Shown piece by piece: positions 1-8,185 of a stretch of DNA of 64,000 bases. The notes under the pieces were generated by a model. It had not been told where the DNA came from and did not search any database. It was given only the letters and a program-made list of their open reading frames with translations. Numbering within the stretch: position 1 is the stretch's first letter; every line of letters starts with the position of its first letter. Origin of the DNA: Arthrobacter sp. SLBN-100. GTDB taxonomy: Bacteria > Actinomycetota > Actinomycetes > Actinomycetales > Micrococcaceae. The DNA lies in NCBI RefSeq assembly GCF_006715305.1, contig NZ_VFMY01000001.1, positions 2,294,001 through 2,358,000 on the forward strand, given 5' to 3'. Made by a program: the position numbers and the translations under genes.

Positions 1-1285
1 TCGTGGTTTCATCAACTGACACGCCGACTGTGTCCGGGTCGATGAGGCGCAGGTTGACGCCGCGGGCTTCGGCGGCGGTAATGACCTTGGCTGCCTTGCC
101 GGGCACGCGCACGGTGATGGTGTCGAAGAAGGTGTCGCTGACCAGTTCGCGGCCGGCGATCTTCAGCGTGGCGGCGAGGGCTCGGGCGTTGTTGTGGACG
201 GTTTCGGCGATCGCCTTCAGCCCGTCCGGGCCGTGGTAGACGGCGTAGAAGGACGAGACGATGGCGAGCAGGGCCTGTGCGGTGCAGATGTTGGAGGTGG
301 CCTTCTCGCGCCGGATGTGCTGCTCGCGGGTCTGGAGGGCCAGGCGGTAGGCGGGAACGCCGGCGTTGTCCTTCGAAACGCCTACGATGCGGCCGGGGAG
401 GGTGCGTTCCATGCCTTCGCGGACGGCCATGTAGGCGGCGTGGGGTCCGCCGAAGAACAGCGGCACGCCCAGGCGCTGGGTGGAGCCGACGGCGATGTCC
501 GCGCCCTGCTCTCCCGGCGGGGTGATGAGGGTGAGGGCCAGGAGGTCGGCGGCGACGGTGACCAGGGCGCCGCGGTCTTTGGCCTCGGCGATGACGGAGG
601 TCTGGTCCCAGACCCGGCCGGAGACGCCGGGCTGCTGGAGGACCACGCCGTTGATGTCGCCGTCGGGCAGTCCGTTGGTGAGGTCGGCGATTTCCACCTC
701 GAAGCCGAGGGCTTCGGCGCGGCCCAGCACGATGGCGATGGTCTGCGGAAGGAGGTCGGCGTCGAGGACGGTCTTGCCGTCCTTCGCGGTCTTGTTCTTG
801 TTGGCCCTGCGCATCAGGAGCACGGCTTCGGCGACGGCGGTGGCTTCGTCCAGGAGGGAGGCGTTGGCCACCGGGAGCGCGGTGAGGTCCTGGACCATGG
901 TCTGGAAGTTGAGCAGCGCCTCGAGCCGGCCCTGGGAAATCTCCGGCTGATAAGGGGTGTAGGCGGTGTACCAGGCGGGAGCTTCGAGGACGTTGCGGCG
1001 GATCACCGGCGGGGTCACGGTGTCGTAGTAGCCCTGGCCGATCATCTGCACGGCCATCTTGTTCTTGCCCGCCAGCTTGCGGAGCTCGGCTAGAACCTGG
1101 ACTTCGCTCAGGGCGCTCTCGAGGGTGAGGGGCTTGTCCTGGCGGATGGAATCGGGAACGGCGCTGTCGACCACGCCATCGAGGCTGTCGTAGCCGACGG
1201 CCTTGAGCATGGTGTCGATGTCGGACTGGCGGCGTGCGCCGATATGGCGGTCTGCGAAGGTGGTGGGGGACGATTGAACCGTCAT
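1..1285 (-). CDS. gcvP: Glycine dehydrogenase (decarboxylating), P-protein, 5' part
   Basis: This is the N-terminal part (about 428 codons) of the pyridoxal-phosphate P-protein of the glycine cleavage system. The protein decarboxylates glycine and passes the aminomethyl group to the lipoyl H-protein. The gene runs off the left window edge, so the PLP-lysine region is not visible. The start reads [19 protein letters not shown], the family's conserved beginning, and later segments such as [20 protein letters not shown] are typical GcvP. The ATG is preceded by GGAG about 8 bases upstream. The tandem glycine riboswitch directly upstream independently supports the call and suggests induction by glycine. 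Standalone gcvP with its own riboswitch is known in actinobacteria. Confidence 0.96.
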   Translation of the reverse strand, partial: MTVQSSPTTFADRHIGARRQSDIDTMLKAVGYDSLDGVVDSAVPDSIRQDKPLTLESALSEVQVLAELRKLAGKNKMAVQMIGQGYYDTVTPPVIRRNVLEAPAWYTAYTPYQPEISQGRLEALLNFQTMVQDLTALPVANASLLDEATAVAEAVLLMRRANKNKTAKDGKTVLDADLLPQTIAIVLGRAEALGFEVEIADLTNGLPDGDINGVVLQQPGVSGRVWDQTSVIAEAKDRGALVTVAADLLALTLITPPGEQGADIAVGSTQRLGVPLFFGGPHAAYMAVREGMERTLPGRIVGVSKDNAGVPAYRLALQTREQHIRREKATSNICTAQALLAIVSSFYAVYHGPDGLKAIAETVHNNARALAATLKIAGRELVSDTFFDTITVRVPGKAAKVITAAEARGVNLRLIDPDTVGVSVDETT

Positions 1286-1347
1286 GAGAGGAACTCCATA
1301 ATTCAGGTGGCGCCTAAGCACCACGTTGATTCGGGTTCCTCCCCGCT

Positions 1348-1540
1348 CTGTATTGGACCTGAGAGTTTTGCGTTGCCCTGCCGTTTCGCAGGACGCCACT
1401 TGCACCGTCGGTGAGTCCGGTTGCCCGGACTGCTTTCCAGAGTTGCCTTGCCGCGGCGGTACGTGGGCCTGAGAGATTCCTGGGGAGGGTTTGCTCCTAC
1501 GGCGCCTGCTGAACGTACCGGCAGGACTCTCCCGCCGCAG
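1348..1540 (-). promoter_or_regulatory. Tandem glycine riboswitch upstream of gcvP
   Basis: Read on the minus strand, the leader contains two glycine aptamers in series. The first has the GGGAGAG start, a GCGCCGTAGGAGCAA block and the AATCTCTCAGGCCC end. The second has CACCGACGGTGCAA and closes with AAAACTCTCAGGTCC. These are the hallmark conserved blocks of the glycine riboswitch. The element ends about 60 bases before the gcvP start. In this class glycine binding normally turns expression on. The exact ends of the element are approximate. Confidence 0.93.
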
Positions 1541-1634
1541 ATCATTAGCATGTGCCACTGGTGGGTGACACGGCTCACACCCTACAGGTTGCGGGGGCGG
1601 GATGCAAAATCCGCGCGGTTTCAAGGCGCACGTA

Positions 1635-1657
1635 CGACGGCGGACACGCCGCCGTCG
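1635..1657. terminator. GC-rich hairpin between GntR gene end and gcvP leader
   Basis: The arms CGACGGCGG and CCGCCGTCG form a 9-bp stem with a 5-base loop, just downstream of the GntR stop on the minus strand. The stem core matches the dispersed palindrome found elsewhere in the window but lacks its outer arms, so it may be a shortened copy. It has no T-run. A role as a transcription end for the GntR operon is inferred from position. Confidence 0.45.
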
Positions 1658-1662
1658 CGGGC

Positions 1663-2331
1663 CTACTGTTCAGGCAGCCGCCCGGCAAGTCCCCGGAGGG
1701 AGGGTTCCCGGCCCAGCTCCACATGGGCAAACGCCAGCGCTGCCGCAAGTTCGGCTCTGCCGTCATAGATCGCCTTGCATAGGCTTAGATGCTCTGCGCA
1801 CTGAACCAGGGGGTCGCGGTGCCCGGTCAGGGTAAAGAGCCACTGCATCCTGCCCAGGAGCGGCTTCATGGAGTACTCCAGCAATGCGTTGCCGCCCATC
1901 GAGACGATCTCTGCATGCAGGGCCGTGTTGCTCAGCGGGATTTGCGCGTGGTCGTGGCGCAGGGTCGCTTCTTCGGCCCGGTCCATCATCTGCTGGAGGC
2001 GCGCCGAGGACTCCCCCCGCGCGGCGGCCTGGGCGGCGAGCCGCGCGGCGAGGACTTCGAGGCTGAGCCGGACATCAAAGAGTTCGTTGACGTCCCTCAG
2101 GGTGATCTGCTTGACGGTGGCCCCGCGCCGCGGAGAGGTGTCAATGAAGCCTTCGGCTTCCAGCAGCTGGAGGGCTTCGCGGACGGGTACCCGGGAAACG
2201 TCCAAGGCCTGGGACAGCTCGCGTTCCCTAAGCCGGGAGCCGGGCGCGAAGTCACCCGAGATGATCAGCTCGCGGATCCGTGCCCGGGTAGCGTCAGCCG
2301 AGGACGCGGGTGAGTCCGCATGGACAGTCAA
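1663..2331 (-). CDS. GntR-family regulator with FCD ligand domain
   Basis: A 222-residue transcription factor of the FadR/FCD subfamily. It has an N-terminal winged helix with the recognition-helix segment [20 protein letters not shown] at about 40-60, followed by a helical FCD ligand-binding domain. The start is a TTG with a strong GGGAGG five bases upstream, and no better ATG is available. It is the last gene of a minus-strand run: amidohydrolase, cyclodeaminase, then regulator. FCD-GntR proteins commonly bind palindromes centred on GTATAC. Two such sites (4919-4932 and 6547-6556) lie in the promoters of this cluster, so it probably represses the cluster until the substrate or an intermediate is present. 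The ligand is unknown. Confidence 0.9.
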   Translation of the reverse strand: MTVHADSPASSADATRARIRELIISGDFAPGSRLRERELSQALDVSRVPVREALQLLEAEGFIDTSPRRGATVKQITLRDVNELFDVRLSLEVLAARLAAQAAARGESSARLQQMMDRAEEATLRHDHAQIPLSNTALHAEIVSMGGNALLEYSMKPLLGRMQWLFTLTGHRDPLVQCAEHLSLCKAIYDGRAELAAALAFAHVELGREPSLRGLAGRLPEQ

Positions 2332-2373
2332 TGATGCCTCCCGTTGATTCCGGCGCCCTGCTTCGATGCCGCC

Positions 2374-3360
2374 TCAGTTATTCAGCTCCACATGGGTGCC
2401 GATCCCCTGGTCAAGTGCAGCGTCATACAGGAGCCGCCCGATCGCAAGGTCCTGCAGGCCGATACCCACCGAGTTGAACAAGGTTATGTCCTCATCCCCC
2501 AGACGGCCTGCTTTTGTCCCAGCCGCCACGTCACCAAGTTCTGCTTCCACATCCTCGAAGCCCATGGCGCCTTCCGTTACCGGGATGATCAGCCCCCCGG
2601 ACTTGGCCCTTGCTGTAGCGAGGCTGTCCACGAAAACCCGCGCCCGGACCATGCCCGCTGAGTCAACTTCCCGGTGGTCCGGCCGCGGACGGGATCCGAC
2701 GGCGTTAACGTGCAGTCCGGGCTGGAACCACTCCCCTTTGACCAATGGCTCAACCGCTGGCGTGAGGGTGCACAGCACGTCCGAGCCCTCGACGACCTCC
2801 CGCACGCTGGCGGCCCGCGTAATGTTCAGCCCGTAACAGGAAATTTCGTCGCAGAAGGCAGCGACGGTCTCAGTGGAACGGGACCACACCACCACGTTTC
2901 TCATTGGCAGCACGGCCAGCATGGCTTCCACATGGGCCACCGCCAAGGCGCCTGCCCCCACCAGCCCCAAGGTGGTGCTGCGGGGCCTCGCAAGGAGCTT
3001 CGTTGCCACCGCGCTGGCTGCCGCGGTGCGGACCCGGGTGGGAACTTTACCGTCCAGGATGGCCAGGGTTTCACCGGTCAGCTGGGAGACGAGCATGATG
3101 GTGGACCGCTGGGTAGGCAGGCTGGCCGCACCGTTGGACGGGATGTCCGCCAGCAGTTTCACTGACGCCAACTCCTCCGCTTCGGACAGCGCCGCCATCG
3201 GCAGGAACCTCGCATCCGAGGACGGGAGGAGGAGCGAATCCGGGGCAGGCTGGACGGCAGTGCCTCGGCTGAGCCCGGCAAAGACGCGTTCGACGGCGGC
3301 AATGGTCCCGGGCATGTCGGCCAGGGCCTGGAGCTCGGACGCTTTAAGGATCAGGGTCAT
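2374..3360 (-). CDS. Ornithine cyclodeaminase / mu-crystallin family protein
   Basis: A 328-residue NAD(P)-binding protein of the OCD/mu-crystallin family. The family includes ornithine cyclodeaminases, alanine dehydrogenases and ketimine reductases. Visible features are TRVRTAAASAVATK near 105 (the family's conserved substrate-binding arginine region), the Rossmann loop GLVGAGALAVAHVEAM near 130, and a C-terminal GIGLQDLAIGRLLYDAA segment. The start is taken at MTLILKASEL because longer versions would run into the upstream gene. It lies 85 bp after the exported amidohydrolase and 42 bp before the GntR regulator, so it is probably co-transcribed. In this setting it may reduce or cyclise an amino or imino product released by the amidohydrolases. 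The true substrate cannot be read from sequence. Confidence 0.88.
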   Translation of the reverse strand: MTLILKASELQALADMPGTIAAVERVFAGLSRGTAVQPAPDSLLLPSSDARFLPMAALSEAEELASVKLLADIPSNGAASLPTQRSTIMLVSQLTGETLAILDGKVPTRVRTAAASAVATKLLARPRSTTLGLVGAGALAVAHVEAMLAVLPMRNVVVWSRSTETVAAFCDEISCYGLNITRAASVREVVEGSDVLCTLTPAVEPLVKGEWFQPGLHVNAVGSRPRPDHREVDSAGMVRARVFVDSLATARAKSGGLIIPVTEGAMGFEDVEAELGDVAAGTKAGRLGDEDITLFNSVGIGLQDLAIGRLLYDAALDQGIGTHVELNN

Positions 3361-3445
3361 AGGGAATGGCTTTCTGAATGGAAGGGCGCGTTGGCCTTGG
3401 CGGGCAGGGCGGGCCGGATAACCGGGCCCCTGGAGGTCAGGCTGG

Positions 3446-4780
3446 TCAGAGGTCATTCCGAACAAGGACTCCCTGCGCCACCACGGCCCGGATTCCTTCC
3501 AGGGCGGAGCCGCTGGCCAAGGGATCCGAGTCCACAATGATGGCGTCCGCGAAGGAACCGCGCATCAACCGGCCGGCGTTTTCACTCCAGCCGAGCAGCG
3601 CGGCGGCATTGACTGTCGCGGCCCTCAGGGCGTCCAGCGGCGAAAGCCCGGCCTCACTCAACAGACGCACTTCCGTGCCGATCGGTGTCACGTCTGATCC
3701 GAAGGAGTCCGTACCCGCAACGACGGTCACGCCGGCATCATGAGCAGCTTTCACGGCTGCTTTGATGATGGGGGTGTACTCCTTGCCGCGGGCGGCAAGG
3801 ATCGGGTTGGACGAGCCCGCCATGCTGGTGATGGCGTCCATGGTCGGCGTGAAATACGTCCCCTGGCTGGCCATCCGGGAGATGGTCTCTTCGCTGACAA
3901 AGACGCCGTGCTCGATGCTGCGCACACCGGCCCGGACCGCGCCGTCTATCCCTTGGGCACTGTAGGCATGGCACAGCACGCCCGCGTTGCTTGCGGCCTT
4001 GACCACGGCGGAGAGCTGATCGTAGTTGTAGACCAGCTCGCGGGGATCCTGCTCCGGCAGGCCCGCGCGGGGGTTGGCCCTCGTCTTAATCACCTGCGCG
4101 CCGCGCTTCAGGTTGATGCGGGTGAGGTAGGCGAGGTCGCCCGGTTCCGTGACTCCCCCCGTCAGGGAAGCCAGGGGTGCAAGATCCGGGTCGGCGAGGA
4201 GCGAGTCCCCCAGTTCGGGTGAAATGAACAGGCCGGCCGGGCTCATCCGCGGCGAAGCGCCGGCGGCCCAGGCAGGCAGGGCGGCCAAGGCGACGTCCTG
4301 GTAGAAGCTGCTCGAACCGCTCCTGACGCTGGTTGCTCCGCCCTGCAGGATGGCGCGCGCATCAGACAGCGCGTTCGCATGGACGTGCACATCGATGAGG
4401 CCGGGAACGACCCAGCGACCGGAGGCATCCACCATGAGGGCACGGCCGGCAAGTGCGGCGACTGCACGGCGTGTTTCCTCACGGGTACCCACCGCGCTGA
4501 CCTTTCCTCCTTCCAGCACCAGGACGCCGTCTTCGACGGCACCGCCTGTCTTGGGGTCCACGATGGTGCCGCCTTCGATGATCATTGGCGGCGACGCAGG
4601 ACGCGCATGGTAGCCGGTGCTTGTTGCGTTGCCCTCGGCTTTAGCAGCCGGGGCATTTCCCAACTGTGCGGCAAGGCTGGCCACTGAGATTCCGGCGAGC
4701 GCGGCTGCCCCCGCGAGAATGCCGCGGCGCGGAACTGCGGCGGAAGGGAGGGCAGCGGGGGTGTGGTCGTGCAGGCACAT
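3446..4780 (-). CDS. Tat-exported metal-dependent amidohydrolase
   Basis: A 444-residue amidohydrolase of the imidazolonepropionase/prolidase-like branch. The start MCLHDHTPAAL is chosen because GGAG lies 7 bases upstream. The N-terminus carries a twin-arginine signal (RR at 18-19 followed by a hydrophobic stretch rich in Ala/Gly), so the enzyme is likely exported. The metal-site motifs are in order: DVHVHAN (HxH) after a PGLIDVH strand, VIKTRANP with a candidate carboxylated lysine, CHAYSAQG, SIEHGVF and GTDSFG (final Asp). It is the first gene of an operon with the cyclodeaminase and the GntR regulator, and a GntR-type palindrome lies 139 bp upstream of its start. The substrate is probably a cyclic amide or dipeptide-like compound, but this is inference. 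Confidence 0.88.
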   Translation of the reverse strand: MCLHDHTPAALPSAAVPRRGILAGAAALAGISVASLAAQLGNAPAAKAEGNATSTGYHARPASPPMIIEGGTIVDPKTGGAVEDGVLVLEGGKVSAVGTREETRRAVAALAGRALMVDASGRWVVPGLIDVHVHANALSDARAILQGGATSVRSGSSSFYQDVALAALPAWAAGASPRMSPAGLFISPELGDSLLADPDLAPLASLTGGVTEPGDLAYLTRINLKRGAQVIKTRANPRAGLPEQDPRELVYNYDQLSAVVKAASNAGVLCHAYSAQGIDGAVRAGVRSIEHGVFVSEETISRMASQGTYFTPTMDAITSMAGSSNPILAARGKEYTPIIKAAVKAAHDAGVTVVAGTDSFGSDVTPIGTEVRLLSEAGLSPLDALRAATVNAAALLGWSENAGRLMRGSFADAIIVDSDPLASGSALEGIRAVVAQGVLVRNDL

Positions 4781-4918
4781 GGTTTTCTCCAAAGGAAAGG
4801 GCCCGGCAGCAGGAGCGCGGGGTCCGGTGGGATCGGTGACTGTCATGCTTTTGGTGAGGGTCGGGTGAGCTTCCCCCACTACGCGCTGGTGGCCCTCGTG
4901 TCCATCCACGGTAGCCCA

Positions 4919-4932
4919 TTTGGTATACCAAA
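4919..4932. promoter_or_regulatory. Probable GntR operator, perfect palindrome TTTGGTATACCAAA
   Basis: A perfect 14-bp palindrome upstream of the exported amidohydrolase operon. The same core TGGTATACCA recurs at 6547-6556 in the divergent promoter of the neighbouring genes. GTATAC-centred palindromes are typical targets of FCD-type GntR regulators, and one is encoded in this cluster. Binding has not been shown. Confidence 0.72.
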
Positions 4933-4970
4933 CCAATAGTAGACGGCAACGGCGTTACGAATAGAGTGCG

Positions 4971-6458
4971 TCATGAAACGGCTGCCGGGGTAACGATGTC
5001 CGCCTGCGGATAGGCAGGCGGAAACAGCTCGTCCGCTTCCCGGCGCCGGTGGTCCCGTTCTCCGTAGGCAGCCTTCATCTGGTCGAAGAGGCGCTGGCCC
5101 TCGGCCCGAAGCGCCGCGAGGTCGACGCCGGGCAGGGCGCCTTCCACCACTACCGGCCGCCCGGCCACGAAAGTGTCCGTCACTTGGCGCGCCGTACCGT
5201 TCAGCACCAGGGTGCGCAGCGGATCTTCAACGACCCCGTCCGCGAAATGGCCCAGCGAGACCACCGTGATGTCCGCCTGCATGCCGGGGGCAAGCCTTCC
5301 CAGGTCCGGCCGCCCAAGGGCCTTGGCCCCGCCAAGGGTGGCGGCGTCGAAGTAGTCAGTCAGGGCGCCGGCGCCGGGCCTTTCCTCGACCAGCCGGGTC
5401 AGGTGCATGCCCGCATCGATGCCGCGGACCAGGTCCGGCGGGAAGGAGTCGGTGCCCAGGCACAAGTTGACGCCCGCCTCGCGGAAGCGGTCGAACGAGA
5501 CAAGCTGCTTCTGGTAACGGAACGACGTCAGGGGGCAGTGGACAATGCTGACCCCATGGCGCGCCAGCAGGTCCAGCGGGCCTCCGGGCCCCGCCGCGGC
5601 AGGGTCCTTGGCGTCGATCACCACGCCGTGCGGGATGAGGAGCCGTGTACCGAAAAGGCCGGTGGATTCGAGGAGCTCCAGCACGCCGCGTCCGGCAGAG
5701 CGCTGCAGCAGCCCGTCTTCCAAGGGTGACTGGAGGCAGTGCAGCCGGACGAGCGCGTCGCGGTCGCGGGCAATCCGGGCAGTCTCCCGCATGAGGTTTT
5801 CGGACAACGTCTCAATGCGGCACGGCAGCAGGACGCCGGTGATGAGCGGGTCCGCGAGGTCGACAGCATAGTCCAGGAAGTCCTGTGCGTCCTGCAGTCC
5901 GGCAACCCCACGGGCTTCATCGAAGTGGACCTCGCGGCCGCCTGCGTCAGTGGTGACATGGACTCCCGAACGGTAGGCCGGCCCGAGGTAGCCCCGGAGT
6001 CCGATCCGCCGGCTGGTCCCTGCCATGTCCACGAGTTCATCGAGGCCTTCAGCCCAGGAACTGTGGATCTCCGAGGCGATCGGCATGTAGGTGGTAATGC
6101 CGTGCAGGGCCAGCTGCGCCAGCGCGAATTCCCGGACCTGAGCGCGCTCAGCCCGGCTGAACACGTCCCTGCGGCGGTTGGCGAAGTAGTCCTCGGACCA
6201 CAGATGGCCGGCCGCAACGTCGGGCGAAGGCCATGAGTCGAGGATCAGGTGGTCAATGTCGGCGAGGGCATCCAAGTCGATCAGGCCGGGCATGACAAGG
6301 CTCTTGCCGTAGTCGCGTTCCTCATCAACCGGGCCACTATAGCCCCGCCCCACAAAAACGATGACATCTCCTTCGAACACGACTTCGCCGTCCTCAACGA
6401 GGGTGTGCCGCTTTCCATCAAAACCCAGAACGTACCGGGCTGAGATTTTCGTGTACAT
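4971..6458 (-). CDS. Atz/Trz-type amidohydrolase with altered HxH site
   Basis: A 495-residue amidohydrolase of the chlorohydrolase/deaminase type, which hydrolyses C-N or C-Cl bonds on N-heterocycles. The start MYTKISARYV has an AAGGAGG four bases upstream. Later metal ligands are present: VRLHCLQ, LIPHGVV and GTDSFPPD. The usual HxH after the first strand is replaced at 61-70 by DLDALADIDH. The usual metal pair is therefore changed; this may be a subfamily with a different metal geometry. The C-terminus has the beta-sandwich return MQADITVVSLG. It is divergent from the DUF3100 gene and shares that gene's promoter region with its GntR palindrome. A catabolic role with the neighbouring amidohydrolases is likely, with substrate unknown. 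Confidence 0.86.
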   Translation of the reverse strand: MYTKISARYVLGFDGKRHTLVEDGEVVFEGDVIVFVGRGYSGPVDEERDYGKSLVMPGLIDLDALADIDHLILDSWPSPDVAAGHLWSEDYFANRRRDVFSRAERAQVREFALAQLALHGITTYMPIASEIHSSWAEGLDELVDMAGTSRRIGLRGYLGPAYRSGVHVTTDAGGREVHFDEARGVAGLQDAQDFLDYAVDLADPLITGVLLPCRIETLSENLMRETARIARDRDALVRLHCLQSPLEDGLLQRSAGRGVLELLESTGLFGTRLLIPHGVVIDAKDPAAAGPGGPLDLLARHGVSIVHCPLTSFRYQKQLVSFDRFREAGVNLCLGTDSFPPDLVRGIDAGMHLTRLVEERPGAGALTDYFDAATLGGAKALGRPDLGRLAPGMQADITVVSLGHFADGVVEDPLRTLVLNGTARQVTDTFVAGRPVVVEGALPGVDLAALRAEGQRLFDQMKAAYGERDHRRREADELFPPAYPQADIVTPAAVS

Positions 6459-6546
6459 CGTGCCTCCTTGCACCTGCCGCCGGGGATCACTCCGGCCGGC
6501 TACAAAATGTGACTTGCCTCTCACAAGGTATGAGTATACAGTCTTT

Positions 6547-6556
6547 TGGTATACCA
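6547..6556. promoter_or_regulatory. Probable GntR operator TGGTATACCA in a divergent promoter
   Basis: This is the second copy of the palindrome found at 4919-4932. It lies between the Atz-type amidohydrolase (minus) and the DUF3100 gene (plus). A GAGTATAC half-like sequence lies about 15 bp to its left. One regulator bound here could control both directions. Confidence 0.7.
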
Positions 6557-6623
6557 GAACGACATTCCCAAACTGCGGGATGTTCTTGTTCCTCTCCCTG
6601 TTCCCCCTCGAAAGGCCTGCGTC

Positions 6624-8081
6624 ATGCGCAATGAAGCGAAGACCACAGGCGGTACCGCGTCCGTCCTGGTGGACGCGGTACCGTCGCGTACTTTCCGTGC
6701 CCGACCCGTCCTGTGGTTTGCGATGATCGCGATCTCCACCGCCGTCTGTGCCGTGGCCATCATGATCGGAACCCACAAGTTCCACCTCGGCCCGGCCGCG
6801 ATCGTCCTGATGCCAATCCTGTGGACCGTGCTCATCGGCGGCTTTCTTGGAGTGCAGAGATGGAAACCAATCGGGGGGCGTGCCCGTGCAGTGTCCACCC
6901 ACCTCATGGACGTCTCCATCGTGTTCTTCCTGGCGGGCCTCGGCACGCAGATCGGCCCGTCCCTGACGAAGTTCACCGGCATCGGTCCTGCGATCCTGCT
7001 GCAGGAGGTGGGCCACGTGGTGGGCACGGTGATCCTGGCCCTGCCGGTCGCTGTTGCGCTTGGCCTGGGCCGCACTGCGGTCGGCGCCACCTGGTCGATT
7101 GACCGCGAGTCCTACCTTGCCTTCGCCATTCAGCGCTTTGGCGTCCGCTCCCCCGAGTACCGCGGCGTGTTCGCTGTGTGGGTTCTGGGCAGTGTGTTCG
7201 GCGCCGTGTTCATCTCGCTGCTGGCAGGCCTTCTGGGGGGACTGGACTTCTTTGACCCGCGGGCCCTCGCGCTGGGACTTGGCCTCGGGTCCGCCTCCAT
7301 GATGCTCGGCGGCGTGGGTGCCCTGTCCATCCTGTACCCGGAAATGGCGGGCGAGATCATGGCCCTCGCTGCCCTCTCCAACCTGGTGACCAACATCGTG
7401 GGCTTCTACGCCGGCGTTTTCATCGCGCTACCGATGTGCCAAAAGCTCTACAGGATGTGGTCCCGTATCTTCGGACGGGACGACCTGGGCCGCCGTGTCC
7501 GCCGCGGAGCTCTCCTTGGCGCCGCAGCCGGGACCCAAGCAGGCGGGTCCGTCCAGGCACACCGGGGCGGCGCGGTCACGGAGCCGGATGAGTTGTCCGG
7601 CACTGACACCGTGGACGTCCACGGCATCGAAGCGGACCCCGTTGTTGTCCGCTCCCCCAAGACGTGGCTCGCCGCGTTCGCCGCGACAGGAGCGGCCGGC
7701 GTCCTCCTGAACGCGCTCGGCACGGGATCAGTGCGGCCGCTGGATGTGGTCGGCGTGACAATCCTTCTGGCACTTACTGCCATCGCCCTGGTTCTCGCCA
7801 AGCTCGTCAGAGCAGTTCCGTCCAGCATCTGGGTCCTGGCCCTGGCAACGATTGCCTCCGCGACGTTCCTGCCCGTCGGCCCGTTCATTGCCTCCACTAC
7901 CCAGAACATCAACGTCCTCTTCGCAGGCCTGCCCATGATCGCCCTTATCGGCATGTCACTGGGCCGAGATGTGAAGGCGCTCCGCTCACTGAGCTGGAAG
8001 ATCATCATCGTCGCCCTGATGACCTTCACCGCGAGCTTCGTCGCCGCGGCAGTCATTGCGCAGCTCGCCTTCCATTTCTAG
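6624..8081 (+). CDS. DUF3100-type multi-pass membrane protein
   Basis: A 485-residue integral membrane protein with about ten hydrophobic segments. Its first segment begins near RPVLWFAMIAIS. A conserved-looking central block, GLGLGSASMMLGGVGALSILYPEMAGE, is followed by a hydrophilic loop of about 80 residues and a second membrane half. I recognise it as the DUF3100 family, an uncharacterised set of probable transporters. The start MRNEAKTTGG is preferred because a GAAAGG lies upstream and the earlier in-frame start sits in the operator. It is followed 105 bp later by a cytosine-deaminase-like gene in the same direction. Its place among amidohydrolases suggests uptake of their substrate, or export of a product. 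Confidence 0.8.
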   Translation: MRNEAKTTGGTASVLVDAVPSRTFRARPVLWFAMIAISTAVCAVAIMIGTHKFHLGPAAIVLMPILWTVLIGGFLGVQRWKPIGGRARAVSTHLMDVSIVFFLAGLGTQIGPSLTKFTGIGPAILLQEVGHVVGTVILALPVAVALGLGRTAVGATWSIDRESYLAFAIQRFGVRSPEYRGVFAVWVLGSVFGAVFISLLAGLLGGLDFFDPRALALGLGLGSASMMLGGVGALSILYPEMAGEIMALAALSNLVTNIVGFYAGVFIALPMCQKLYRMWSRIFGRDDLGRRVRRGALLGAAAGTQAGGSVQAHRGGAVTEPDELSGTDTVDVHGIEADPVVVRSPKTWLAAFAATGAAGVLLNALGTGSVRPLDVVGVTILLALTAIALVLAKLVRAVPSSIWVLALATIASATFLPVGPFIASTTQNINVLFAGLPMIALIGMSLGRDVKALRSLSWKIIIVALMTFTASFVAAAVIAQLAFHF

Positions 8082-8185
8082 CCTATGCTGCGGCAGGGAA
8101 GACGCCGGCGCGTAGGATCGGTGCCTTCCCTGCCGTCGTAACACCACAGACCGTTCACCGCACAGCACTGCAGAAGGAATCAGGC

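Noticed and set aside
194..1093. Long open frame on the plus strand opposite gcvP
   Set aside because: The minus strand encodes clear GcvP sequence; the plus frame is Gly/Asp-rich low complexity typical of antisense reading in GC-rich coding DNA.
2344..2836. Plus-strand frames opposite the cyclodeaminase gene
   Set aside because: They are antisense to a well-conserved protein.
7664..8185. Upstream extension of the cytosine-deaminase-like gene
   Set aside because: The frame is open far upstream but overlaps the DUF3100 gene in another frame and reads Arg/Pro-rich; MLITNVRSWG with its ribosome site is the true start.
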